Positions 51,384 to 58,530 of a stretch of DNA of 64,000 nucleotides are shown in pieces. The position numbers were made by a program, and so were the translations under genes. The DNA comes from a virus, in IMG/VR virus record IMGVR_UViG_3300046782_000222, positions 1 to 64,000 of that record; one strand, written 5' to 3'. How positions within the stretch are numbered: the first letter of the stretch is position 1; every line of letters starts with the position of its first letter. Below the pieces are notes generated by a model that saw nothing but the letters and a program-made list of their open reading frames with translations, did no database searches and had not been told where the DNA came from.

Positions 51384-52105
51384 GCATCCAGAAGAAGGGC
51401 ACTGCACAGATCCCGGGCCAGTTGAAGATGTTCATGACGCCTGACGAGATCCACGCTGAGTACCAGCCCTTGGACGCCGATCGTCACGAGCGGGGCACCG
51501 ACACGTACGTGAGCGGTAGCTCTTGGAACCCTGCTACGCCGTCCACTGGCGGGTCGGAGTGGGGCGACCTGGCCCATAACAAGGAGAAGCCCCCGCAGCC
51601 TCAGTACGGTGCCACGCCGGGCGGGGGCTGGTACAACCGCACCCAGGGCGGCGGCAAGTGGGTCACGCACGAGGTGACCGAGTCCGACGAGGACTTGTAC
51701 GCCCGCAAGCTGAGCGAGGCCCAGGGCTACGCCGACGAGGACGAGTACCCCGAGCACAAGCTCATGGTGGGCAACTCATCCCGCTACAGCGGCGAGACGT
51801 ACCACTCGGCCCGCACCACGACGGGCGGCGGGCACGAGTCTTCGTGGGAGTCCGAGATGCGCTACACGCCGGGCAACAAGGCCACCCTGCACGAGGCCAT
51901 CGGTGAGGAAGGTGTGAAGTCGCCCATCCGGCTGGGTCAGACCATCGGCAGCCAGGGCAAGCCCGAGATCGTTGGAGGGCATCACCGAGTGGCCTCAGCC
52001 ACCGAGCACGCCCAGTACGGCAACTGGTCCCACCAGTTCCTGCCGGTGCTCCACTACAAGAACATCGGTGAGGCCAAGAGCGACCCGACGTTCAAGTACA
52101 CGTGA
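51380..52105 (+). CDS. ParB-like nuclease-domain protein
   Basis: 241 residues from GTG 51380, overlapping the previous stop. Long Gly/Ser/Tyr-rich N-terminal part. Residues about 180-225 (LHEAIGEEGVKSPIRLG then EIVGGHHRVAS) match the ParB/sulfiredoxin-fold core (box I GHHR in place of GERR). Function in phages is unclear; may bind nucleotides. Confidence 0.65.
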   Translation: MSIQKKGTAQIPGQLKMFMTPDEIHAEYQPLDADRHERGTDTYVSGSSWNPATPSTGGSEWGDLAHNKEKPPQPQYGATPGGGWYNRTQGGGKWVTHEVTESDEDLYARKLSEAQGYADEDEYPEHKLMVGNSSRYSGETYHSARTTTGGGHESSWESEMRYTPGNKATLHEAIGEEGVKSPIRLGQTIGSQGKPEIVGGHHRVASATEHAQYGNWSHQFLPVLHYKNIGEAKSDPTFKYT

Positions 52106-52290
52106 TGGACGACCGAGCGAAGCTACGAGGGGCGGTGACCCGGACCAGTCGCCAGTTCGACAAGATCCTCGCTCAGTACGGCGCCAACGACATCCCCGAG
52201 AGCCATCCGCTGCACGCCAAGGCGGTAGCAGCCAAGCAGAAGCACCGGGCGGCTACGCAGGCGCTGAGGGAGCACGAGCAGCGTGAATGA
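52105..52290 (+). CDS. Small helical protein
   Basis: 61 residues from ATG 52105, overlapping the previous stop by one base (GTG 52102 also possible). Charged amphipathic helices. No family recognised. Confidence 0.5.
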   Translation: MDDRAKLRGAVTRTSRQFDKILAQYGANDIPESHPLHAKAVAAKQKHRAATQALREHEQRE

Positions 52291-52807
52291 GTGCCTGATC
52301 GTCTCCTTGGAGGACGTGTTGGCGATGGACGCCAACAACGCCTGGGCACGCAACGTGGACCTGTACGGCGCTCTTGGAGGGACCTTCCGCACTGTTGTCA
52401 TCACACGGTGGGACCGTGAAGAGGCCAAGCGGTGGATGCGGGCCGAGCGGGTGCGCTACGACCTGCTCTTGGAGCGGGGCAACAGCATCCTGAACGATCA
52501 CGAGTGGAAGCTGCATGCGGTGACCGAGGTACAGGCGATGGGATGGCCCATCGGGGTGTACCTGGACAGTGACCCCGGCGTGGTCCAGGAGGTACTGGCC
52601 CGGGGCATCACCACGCTGTTGATCTCGTTTCGGGTGGCCCGGCCCAACTGGGTACCTGTTGTCGGTGCCCCTCGGGCTTGGGACGACCTGGTCGCCTTCA
52701 TCGATGACCAACGGGAGGCCAACGGCGTGAGCGGGGAGGTCGTGGACGAGGTCGGTGGTGGGCGTCGGTCGAGATGGCCGGGTGAGGTCCAGGCTGATGT
52801 GGGTTAG
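52283..52807 (+). CDS. HAD-like protein lacking the catalytic DxD
   Basis: 174 residues from GTG 52283, overlapping the previous gene by 8 bases. Rossmann-like layout: LIVSLEDVLAMD at the position of the HAD nucleophile motif, TVVITRWDREEAKRWM as motif II, MGWPIGVYLDSDPGVVQEV as motif IV. The first Asp is replaced (SLEDV), so it may be inactive or use another site. Confidence 0.55.
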   Translation: MNECLIVSLEDVLAMDANNAWARNVDLYGALGGTFRTVVITRWDREEAKRWMRAERVRYDLLLERGNSILNDHEWKLHAVTEVQAMGWPIGVYLDSDPGVVQEVLARGITTLLISFRVARPNWVPVVGAPRAWDDLVAFIDDQREANGVSGEVVDEVGGGRRSRWPGEVQADVG

Positions 52808-52897
52808 CAGCCACGCCATCACCACGAACAGTGCTATGACAACAGTCAATGTCAATGCGTCTCTGAGCATGTTCCCGCCCTCCCAGTTGAGCCGAGC
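52808..52897 (+). promoter_or_regulatory. Intergenic operator-rich region
   Basis: Contains CTATGACAACAGT (52834-52846) directly joined to the doubled repeat gtcaatgtcaatg (52845-52857), upstream of TACGCT 52898. Only place where the two repeat families touch. Confidence 0.4.
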
Positions 52898-52903
52898 TAC
52901 GCT
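52898..52903 (+). promoter_or_regulatory. Leaderless -10 box TACGCT
   Basis: Ends 6 nt before ATG 52910. Confidence 0.5.
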
Positions 52904-52909
52904 ACCGCC

Positions 52910-53221
52910 ATGGCTCTGAGCAAGAAGCCTGCCCAGGATGAGGGCACCATGATGGGCGGTAAGAAGGTGCGTACCGTTCGAGGTGGTGGCATCTGTTCGT
53001 CCGGGGACAAGCCTGCGCTCACCAGGGACACCTTGAAGACGGTCACCTGCCAGGCGACTCCTGGAGCGGACCCTCGGCCTCGCTGGCGGGTGGCTGGCTC
53101 CAACATCTCCTCCACCGGCTCACAAGGTTCACACGGCACCCGAGGTTCCCGGGGTAAGACGCACGGCTCTCCGACAGCGGAGAAGGAAAAGCCTCGTCTC
53201 CTGCGTCAGAGGAGCGGCTGA
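52910..53221 (+). CDS. Basic Ser/Gly-rich protein
   Basis: 103 residues from ATG 52910. Low-complexity basic sequence (SQGSHGTRGSRGKTHGS). May bind nucleic acid. No family recognised. Confidence 0.5.
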   Translation: MALSKKPAQDEGTMMGGKKVRTVRGGGICSSGDKPALTRDTLKTVTCQATPGADPRPRWRVAGSNISSTGSQGSHGTRGSRGKTHGSPTAEKEKPRLLRQRSG

Positions 53222-53222
53222 C

Positions 53223-53840
53223 ATGCCTGACTTCCACGGCTACGGCTACAACTCCTGGCAGACCCCTGGCTCGTGGGGCGGCGGCGGTATGTCCCGCTCC
53301 CGCATGGGTGTCTTCCACAACGGTGCCGTCTTCGGCACGCCGTTCAAGGGCGGGCCGTTGAAGGGGATGCAGCCCTCCAAGACGCCGAACACGCCCGGGG
53401 GCCGGGCCTTGGAGCCGCTGGGCGGCGTCGAGTGGGGCAAGGGCACCGCTGCGATCGGCAACGTGTTGAAGACCCGAGGGGCCGTGAAGCCCCGCTGGGG
53501 CACGTTCCAGGGCAGCACGCTGGCCTCGGCGCCGATGATGCAGCAACAGCCCGCCCTTGGAGCGGGTACACAGCCCATGGCCCTTGGAGCGGGCACCGAG
53601 CAGTTGGCGCTCAACGCAGCCCCGGCTCGCCAGCTTGGAGGGCCGACAGCCCAGGGCGCTCTTCCTCGTGCCGCTCCACAGCCTCCTGGTCCCGTCGTGA
53701 TGCCTTCTGGGCCTCGGCCCACGGGTCCGGCGCCCACACCGCTCGCTCTCGGCCCTGCTGGCTCCGCAGCGCCTCTTGGACCCACACGCCGGGGGCGTCA
53801 GAAGGCCTTCGCCGGGCAGATGAAGTTCGGAGAGGGCTGA
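53223..53840 (+). CDS. Low-complexity Gly/Ala/Pro-rich protein
   Basis: 205 residues from ATG 53223. Gly/Tyr-rich N-terminus, a repeat of ALGAGT near residues 103-123, and a Pro/Ala-rich tail. Likely disordered, perhaps a virion component. Confidence 0.5.
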   Translation: MPDFHGYGYNSWQTPGSWGGGGMSRSRMGVFHNGAVFGTPFKGGPLKGMQPSKTPNTPGGRALEPLGGVEWGKGTAAIGNVLKTRGAVKPRWGTFQGSTLASAPMMQQQPALGAGTQPMALGAGTEQLALNAAPARQLGGPTAQGALPRAAPQPPGPVVMPSGPRPTGPAPTPLALGPAGSAAPLGPTRRGRQKAFAGQMKFGEG

Positions 53841-53911
53841 TGTACATCGGCAGCGGCGTGGTCATCCTGATCATCGTCGTCATCGTCGTCGTCCTGCTGT
53901 TGCGGAGGTGA
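53840..53911 (+). CDS. 23-residue single-span membrane peptide
   Basis: ATG 53840 overlaps the previous stop; MYIGSGVVILIIVVIVVVLL then Leu-Arg-Arg. Almost pure Val/Ile/Leu with a terminal RR anchor. The upstream AGAGGG serves as ribosome-binding site and its 3' end supplies the GGAGG of the next gene. Confidence 0.5.
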   Translation: MYIGSGVVILIIVVIVVVLLLRR

Positions 53912-53912
53912 C

Positions 53913-54134
53913 ATGGGCTGGGGACCGGGGGAGTACCAGTGCAAGGCCTGCAAGGCCGGTCCTGGTGAGCCGTGCATGGGCGTGGGGCGAGATCGCAAGG
54001 CCGGGAAGCTCTACGCCCGAGGCACCCGCCAGTTCCATCCGTCTCGTGGTCCGGGGATGGGGATTCTGAGCCGGGACTACAACAAGAACCCCGAGCTACG
54101 GAACCAGCCGTACCCGGCCCCTGGGGAGGCCTGA
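53913..54134 (+). CDS. Small phage zinc-finger protein
   Basis: 73 residues from ATG 53913 with GGAGGTGAC upstream. CKACKAGPGEPC near residues 10-21 matches a short zinc-finger motif common in actinophage small proteins; a His near 42 may complete the site. Confidence 0.6.
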   Translation: MGWGPGEYQCKACKAGPGEPCMGVGRDRKAGKLYARGTRQFHPSRGPGMGILSRDYNKNPELRNQPYPAPGEA

Positions 54135-54136
54135 GC

Positions 54137-54355
54137 GTGTCCTGGCTCAACGACACCCAGTTCGCCGGGGAGTACACGGTGACGCAGGGGGAGTACAACC
54201 GGGGCATGCGCCCGCAGGCGTCCCTTCAAGCTGCCGCCGTCAGCCGACGCCGTAACCAGTTCGGCAAGGCGCTGACTGGGGATGTGGTGCGGGCTGGGGC
54301 ACGTCCTGCCGACAAGCAGGAGCGAGCCAGGCACCGGGTGATCAAGAGCATCTGA
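54137..54355 (+). CDS. Small basic hypothetical protein
   Basis: 72 residues from GTG 54137, three bases after the previous stop. Arg/Gln-rich with a basic end. No family recognised. Confidence 0.5.
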   Translation: MSWLNDTQFAGEYTVTQGEYNRGMRPQASLQAAAVSRRRNQFGKALTGDVVRAGARPADKQERARHRVIKSI

Positions 54356-54357
54356 CG

Positions 54358-54363
54358 TAGCCT
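54358..54363 (+). promoter_or_regulatory. Leaderless -10 box TAGCCT
   Basis: Ends 7 nt before GTG 54371. Confidence 0.35.
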
Positions 54364-54370
54364 GCGTGTT

Positions 54371-55702
54371 GTGACACGTCTCTACTTCGCTGGCGCCGAG
54401 CAGCCCTCGCATCGCAACCTGCTGAGTGACTGCGGCGTCGAGCGCTTCGCCATCAACCTGACCAACATCAACCGCACCGTGAGCGGCGCTTGGAACGTCT
54501 TCGAGCACCTGCCTCCAGGAGCGGAGTGGATCGCCTACGCCGACGAGCAGACCACGTGGGAGATGGCCGAACCCTTCGTGCGCCAGGAGCCGTTGCTCAC
54601 CCTGGGGCCACTGGAGTGGCACACGCACTTCGAGGACGAGACGGCCTTCGCCCCCTTCTACCAGGTGGGCCTCCAGGGCTGGACGTTCCCCACGATCGCC
54701 CTGACGGACGACAACGTGAAGCACCAGAACGTGCTGCGGTCGATCCTGGCGGGCTACCGGGGCAACGCCCTCGTGGCCGTCACCGGGTCGAGCAAGGGCG
54801 GTGTGGAGCGCTTGGACGCTCTCGTCACCAGCGCCTGGTTCGCCGCTCAGCGCTTCGGAGAGACGCAGGTGTGGGGAGGAACCAAGCTGCATCGCTACGC
54901 AGGCTCACGCAAGGCTGAGGCCCGTCCCAAGCACCGTGCCGACATCGAGCGGCTGGGCATCGACTACCGGCTGATCGAGGCCGACGATCCCGAGGAAACG
55001 GCCCGCCTCGCTGTTGTGTCATGGCTCGCCTGGGAGGAACGCCATGCTGTGACAGCACCGAACCTCCTCTCGCTGTCAAGCACAGAGGAGTACTCGGATC
55101 AAGACGGGATGGGATCGGCGCACGTGGGCCTTGCCAGCGTCACCTCCAAAGCCCGGCACGATCGAGAGCAAGTCCTGCTGCCGGTGATGGGCTTGGAAGA
55201 CCACGAGGAGCGGACGGTTGACGGCGAGGGCCGGGAGACGGTCACGACGCATCAGTCGGTCCGAGGTGTGGGCGAACTCATGCGCTCGTGTGACTCGTGC
55301 TTCCTGGCCCCGAGGTGCCCGGCCTTCCAGCCTCAGCACACGTGCGCCTTCAAGATCCCGGTCGTGATCAGGAGCAAGGACCAGCTACAGGGCCTCATGC
55401 GGTCCGTGATCGAGATCCAGGGCCAGCGGGTGCTCTTCGCCCGGTTCGCAGAAGAGATTGAGGGCCAGGGCCTCAACGGCGACCTCTCGGCCGAAATCGA
55501 CCGGCTGTTCAAGAGCCTGGCAGCGATGAAGGACATCAACGACACCCGGGACGTGCTCCGGCTAGAGCTAGAGGCCAAGGGCAACAGCGGGATGCTGTCC
55601 CGTCTGTTCGGCGCCGATGTCGGCAACACGGCCAAGGCCTTGCAGGCTCCCCTGCACTCTGATCAGGTCTTGGACGCCTTCGAGCGCACTCCGCAGCATT
55701 GA
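54371..55702 (+). CDS. Conserved phage protein with Cys cluster
   Basis: 443 residues from GTG 54371. N-terminal half is alpha/beta (RLYFAGAEQPSHRNLL, LVAVTGSSKGG), reminiscent of a TIM-barrel-like fold. A Cys cluster (CDSCFLAPRCPAF..HTC) lies near 310-330. The C-terminal helical part (RVLFARFAEEIEGQGL...SAEIDRLFKSLAAMK) resembles small-terminase-type helices in other phages, so a packaging role is possible but unproven. Confidence 0.5.
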   Translation: MTRLYFAGAEQPSHRNLLSDCGVERFAINLTNINRTVSGAWNVFEHLPPGAEWIAYADEQTTWEMAEPFVRQEPLLTLGPLEWHTHFEDETAFAPFYQVGLQGWTFPTIALTDDNVKHQNVLRSILAGYRGNALVAVTGSSKGGVERLDALVTSAWFAAQRFGETQVWGGTKLHRYAGSRKAEARPKHRADIERLGIDYRLIEADDPEETARLAVVSWLAWEERHAVTAPNLLSLSSTEEYSDQDGMGSAHVGLASVTSKARHDREQVLLPVMGLEDHEERTVDGEGRETVTTHQSVRGVGELMRSCDSCFLAPRCPAFQPQHTCAFKIPVVIRSKDQLQGLMRSVIEIQGQRVLFARFAEEIEGQGLNGDLSAEIDRLFKSLAAMKDINDTRDVLRLELEAKGNSGMLSRLFGADVGNTAKALQAPLHSDQVLDAFERTPQH

Positions 55703-55717
55703 CACTGACACGCAGGT

Positions 55718-55791
55718 GACCAGCACCGTCGCTGGACTAGTCGAGACGGACAGCCGTGGCTCCGGTGCCGAGTAGTAGGAGGGTGCTGGTC
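55718..55791 (+). ncRNA. Candidate structured RNA
   Basis: A perfect 10-bp closing stem (gaccagcacc / ggtgctggtc) encloses 54 nt with an internal agcc/ggct hairpin. It lies 17 nt before a terminator and just after the repeat cattgacactgaca. No T-arm or anticodon arm, so not a tRNA. Confidence 0.35.
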
Positions 55792-55808
55792 GTCGTGATG
55801 ATGCCCGA

Positions 55809-55844
55809 GGACCCCCGGCACTGTCAAGCAGTGTCCGGGGGTCC
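55809..55844 (+). terminator. Hairpin terminator between convergent blocks
   Basis: 15-bp stem with one bulge (ggacccccggcactg / cagtgtccgggggtcc), loop tcaag, between the plus-strand gene ending at 55702 and the minus-strand stop at 55868. Confidence 0.7.
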
Positions 55845-55867
55845 GGGTTGGAACCTGACGTCTGTTC

Positions 55868-57205
55868 TCAGACCGGGAGTGTGAACCCCCGCCCCTTGAC
55901 TTCGATGAGGCCCTGCTCCACCGCCAGGTCGAGCGCCGCCCCGCACCGCTCCGGGTGGGCCATGAAGCGGTTGGACTTGCGCATGACGTCCCGCTTCGAG
56001 AAGTCCGGGCCGACCTTCTGAGCGATCGCCATCAGGTGGACCAGGTCGTCGTCAGCGAAGCTGGCGCCCATCTCCCCGAACGCCCGCTTGGCGTCGATCA
56101 TCAGCGCCCGCAGGATGGCCTTGGCCGCTCCGGTGTCGTTCAGCGTCACCGTGTCCCGGCCGTTGACGATCGCCATGATGGCGGCGAGGCGGATGAAGTG
56201 ACCACCACGGACCTTGGAAGCCCAGGCGGCGATCGAGCCGAGCATGCCGTCCGGCGCCATCAGCGGCTCAATCTCGTCCCGCCACTTCCCAATCTCCCGC
56301 ACGGCGTCGCCGTTCCAGGTGATGGACTTGGGGTCCTTGTCGGAGTACCCCTTGACGATCCGAAGCATCTCGGCCTCGTACTCGCCCTGGGCCTCCGGGC
56401 TGGTCAGGTGCGGGCGGCTGATCCGCTGGCCGATCAGCGACTCCGGGTAGCTGATCAGGAACCGGGGCATCACGCCACGGTTCACCATGTCGGCGCCCAG
56501 GCTGTTCAGCACCGTGGGCTGCATCGCCAGCATCATGGTCAGGACCGGGCGGGCGATGGTCACCTGGCCGGTGCCACGACGGGCCTGCGTCAGCGTCTCG
56601 CCGTCGTAGCCCTTCAACAGGGCTTCCTTGGACCCGCCCCGGAAGTTGAGCAGACCCTCGGCCTCCGGGGAGGCGATGACCACCCGGCCGTTGTTGTCCT
56701 GCAACGCATCGATGAGCGCCGCAGGCGTGGCGTCGGTGAGGACGACCTGGGGGACCGCCTGGGAGGCCGACAGGCTCATGGCCCGCTCCGCAGCGGCAAC
56801 CTCGGCCACGGCCTCTTCGATGGTCATGTTGCCCTTGGCGACCTCGTTCATCGCCTTGGCCTCGACTCGCTTGACGTACTTGCGGTTGACCCGGTTCCGG
56901 ATGGCCTGGTACTTGGCGTCAGCGGCCTGCGTCACACCCGTCACATCGGTGAAGGCCCGGGTGACGGGGTCGAGCAGACGGGAGTAGACGGGGGACTTGC
57001 CCTCGCCCGAGGCCAGGAGAGCCAGGGTGTAGAGCGTGGCTGGTTCCTTCCAGCCGGGGACCGGCATGGTGTTGGCACCGCCATTGATGGCTGAGGACAC
57101 GGCGCCCAACGACAGAAGGGCGACCGCATCGGTCGGGACCTGCAACTCGTCAGCCGTCTCGGTGACGAAGTCTGAGAGCCAGGAGGGAAGGTGATCGGTG
57201 AGCAT
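55868..57205 (-). CDS. DUF3987-like ATPase
   Basis: 445 residues from ATG 57205. Walker A-like SGEGKSP at 66-72; then 'PQVVLTDATPAALIDALQDNNGRVVIASPEAEGLL' type segment and 'ARPVLTMMLAMQPTVLNSLG', matching DUF3987/YfjI proteins of plasmids, prophages and ICEs, thought to act in replication. Helical C-terminus with a winged-helix-like end. It has its own promoter under two operator-like repeats. Confidence 0.75.
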   Translation of the reverse strand: MLTDHLPSWLSDFVTETADELQVPTDAVALLSLGAVSSAINGGANTMPVPGWKEPATLYTLALLASGEGKSPVYSRLLDPVTRAFTDVTGVTQAADAKYQAIRNRVNRKYVKRVEAKAMNEVAKGNMTIEEAVAEVAAAERAMSLSASQAVPQVVLTDATPAALIDALQDNNGRVVIASPEAEGLLNFRGGSKEALLKGYDGETLTQARRGTGQVTIARPVLTMMLAMQPTVLNSLGADMVNRGVMPRFLISYPESLIGQRISRPHLTSPEAQGEYEAEMLRIVKGYSDKDPKSITWNGDAVREIGKWRDEIEPLMAPDGMLGSIAAWASKVRGGHFIRLAAIMAIVNGRDTVTLNDTGAAKAILRALMIDAKRAFGEMGASFADDDLVHLMAIAQKVGPDFSKRDVMRKSNRFMAHPERCGAALDLAVEQGLIEVKGRGFTLPV

Positions 57206-57253
57206 CAGGGTGTCTTTCTCGGTATCAGGGGTTTGTGTTCAGGTTCTGAATGA

Positions 57254-57281
57254 AGTGTACCACGCCCCCAGCACCTGTCAT
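57254..57281 (-). promoter_or_regulatory. Promoter of the DUF3987-like gene
   Basis: On the minus strand: ATGACA (57281-57276), 16-nt spacer, TACACT (57259-57254). The transcript has a leader of about 45 nt including GAGAAAGA near the ATG. Confidence 0.6.
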
Positions 57282-57310
57282 GGGCCAAACGGCCCAATAA
57301 CGGCACTCTC

Positions 57311-57345
57311 TGATGTGACAACGGTCACACCTTGTTGTCAACACA
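57311..57345. promoter_or_regulatory. Two operator-like repeats upstream of the DUF3987-like gene
   Basis: TGATGTGACAACG (57311-57323) and TTGTTGTCAACACA (57332-57345), 30-65 nt upstream of the -35 box, two helical turns apart. Members of the TGTTGnnnCAACA family. Confidence 0.55.
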
Positions 57346-57497
57346 GTGTGACGGCGTGGGGACCGGGACCGGGGTGGCGGAACCCCACAATCCCTGACCG
57401 CTGCGGGGTCCCAGGACACAGGCGGCGGGAGCCTGCGCCCCTTCCCGCTTGCGATCGCCAACCCACGCCGTCACGGTTCAGGACCCTAACAATGGTC
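57346..57497. other. Non-coding interval
   Basis: No gene seen on either strand. GC-rich with short pairings (ggaccggg, ggcgcaggctcccgcc) but no clear structure. Confidence 0.3.
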
Positions 57498-57529
57498 GAT
57501 GCCCTGGTCAAGAATCTGACCAGGGCATC
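57498..57529 (-). terminator. Terminator of the Lys-rich protein gene
   Basis: Perfect 13-bp stem (gatgccctggtca / tgaccagggcatc), 6-nt loop, about 35 nt past the minus-strand stop at 57565. Confidence 0.7.
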
Positions 57530-57564
57530 TGTGGGGCTTCGGGTGCGGGTCCTTCCCGCCTGTC

Positions 57565-57966
57565 TCACGCCTTGACGATCTTCCGCTTCGGCTTGGCCGG
57601 GGCGCTGGTCCGCTTGGTGGCAGGTTTCGAGCCATTGCCATTGACACTGGCCTCTTCCCGAGCCGCCTTGATCGAGCGCAGGCTGGGGGACTTGGTCACG
57701 CCACGCTCCGAGGTCTGGTCCTCATGCTTCTGCACGACGACGTAGCCGTCCTCGGTGATCCGGACCCGGACCTTCAAGCCACGCCGGTTGGCCGACGTGC
57801 GGACGACCCGTTCCAGTGAGACAGCGGGACCATCGAAGTCCTCGCCCGGGTGCAACTCATGGATGCGGCCATCGAACCACTCGGACCAGGGGTACGAGCG
57901 GCTGCGGGGTGTAGCGCTGTTCCTGGACACGAAGGTCCAGTCGAAACTCTTCAAGACGGTGGACAT
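57565..57966 (-). CDS. Hypothetical protein with Lys-rich tail
   Basis: 133 residues from ATG 57966, with AAGGAAGG about 15 nt upstream. N-terminal beta-rich part with many aromatic residues; C-terminus Lys/Pro/Ala-rich (KPATKRTSAPAKPKRK) like a nucleic-acid-binding tail. No family recognised. Confidence 0.6.
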   Translation of the reverse strand: MSTVLKSFDWTFVSRNSATPRSRSYPWSEWFDGRIHELHPGEDFDGPAVSLERVVRTSANRRGLKVRVRITEDGYVVVQKHEDQTSERGVTKSPSLRSIKAAREEASVNGNGSKPATKRTSAPAKPKRKIVKA

Positions 57967-58007
57967 GGTTGGGGTGTGCCTTCCTTAGGTGTTGGGGTTG
58001 TGATGAC

Positions 58008-58035
58008 AGTGTAGCAGGTCGTTGTGAGAACACAA
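58008..58035 (-). promoter_or_regulatory. Promoter of the Lys-rich protein gene
   Basis: On the minus strand: TTGTGT (58035-58030), 16-nt spacer, TACACT (58013-58008). Identical -10 to the two neighbouring minus-strand promoters. Confidence 0.6.
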
Positions 58036-58037
58036 CG
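58020..58037. promoter_or_regulatory. Operator overlapping the -35 box
   Basis: Inverted repeat CGTTGTG-agaa-CACAACG covers the -35 box and part of the spacer, the classic place for a repressor site. Abuts the stop codon of the upstream minus-strand gene. Confidence 0.6.
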
Positions 58038-58478
58038 TCACCAGTTCTTGTGGAACCTGCCGGTGGTGAGGTCGAAGGTGTACTGGCTGGTGGCGGGCTG
58101 AGCCTGGCGTGCCAGGGCGGTGGAGGTCCTGCCGGGGGGCGCTGGGATGCGCTGTGGCGCCATGTAGCGCTTCATGCGGCGACCGTGGGCCATCACCATG
58201 TAGATGACCGCCCAGGTGCAGAAGAGGGCCAGCAGGAGGCACAGAGCGCCCATGCCTCCCTCTCCGCTCACGAAGCCGCCGAGCGCACTGACGTAGCCGA
58301 ACACGGCCACCAGGCCCAGCAGGGAGCCACCGATGATGGTGCCTCCCCCGCTGATCCCGGCCTGGGCCGCAGCCCGCTTGTCTCCGGTGGCCTGGTAGGC
58401 CCGGTAGGCCTCGAAGCCAGCGCCGAGAGCTACGTCTCGGATGACGTACCCGTTGTCTCCGGGTTGTCGGATGGTCAT
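58038..58478 (-). CDS. Membrane protein with glycine-rich hydrophobic core
   Basis: 146 residues from ATG 58478 with AAAGGA upstream. Two membrane spans at about 44-65 and 76-98, then a basic Pro/Gln-rich cytoplasmic-type tail. Function unknown; a membrane partner or superinfection-exclusion role is possible. Confidence 0.6.
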   Translation of the reverse strand: MTIRQPGDNGYVIRDVALGAGFEAYRAYQATGDKRAAAQAGISGGGTIIGGSLLGLVAVFGYVSALGGFVSGEGGMGALCLLLALFCTWAVIYMVMAHGRRMKRYMAPQRIPAPPGRTSTALARQAQPATSQYTFDLTTGRFHKNW

Positions 58479-58493
58479 GGTCAGGGGTCCTTT

Positions 58494-58530
58494 GTCAATG
58501 TCAATGGTGTTGTGACGATGTTATCACATC
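58494..58530. promoter_or_regulatory. Operator and doubled-repeat cluster upstream of the membrane protein
   Basis: gtcaatgtcaatg (58494-58506) is followed by TGTTGTGACGATG (58508-58520) and the near-palindrome GATGTTATCACATC (58517-58530). Both repeat families lie side by side before ATG 58478. Confidence 0.5.

Noticed and set aside
52253-52870. Minus-strand ORF beginning with a good hydrophobic segment
   Set aside because: Only the first 20 codons are intergenic; the rest is antisense to the HAD-like gene and there is no ribosome-binding site. A very short membrane peptide there cannot be excluded.
55718-55791. tRNA-like element
   Set aside because: The closing stem is 10 bp and there is no T-arm (GTTC), anticodon arm or CCA; kept only as a candidate structured RNA.
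55955-57094. Plus-strand ORF (379 codons) opposite the DUF3987-like gene
   Set aside because: Low-complexity His/Gly/Arg-rich translation typical of antisense; the minus-strand product has coherent motifs and a promoter.
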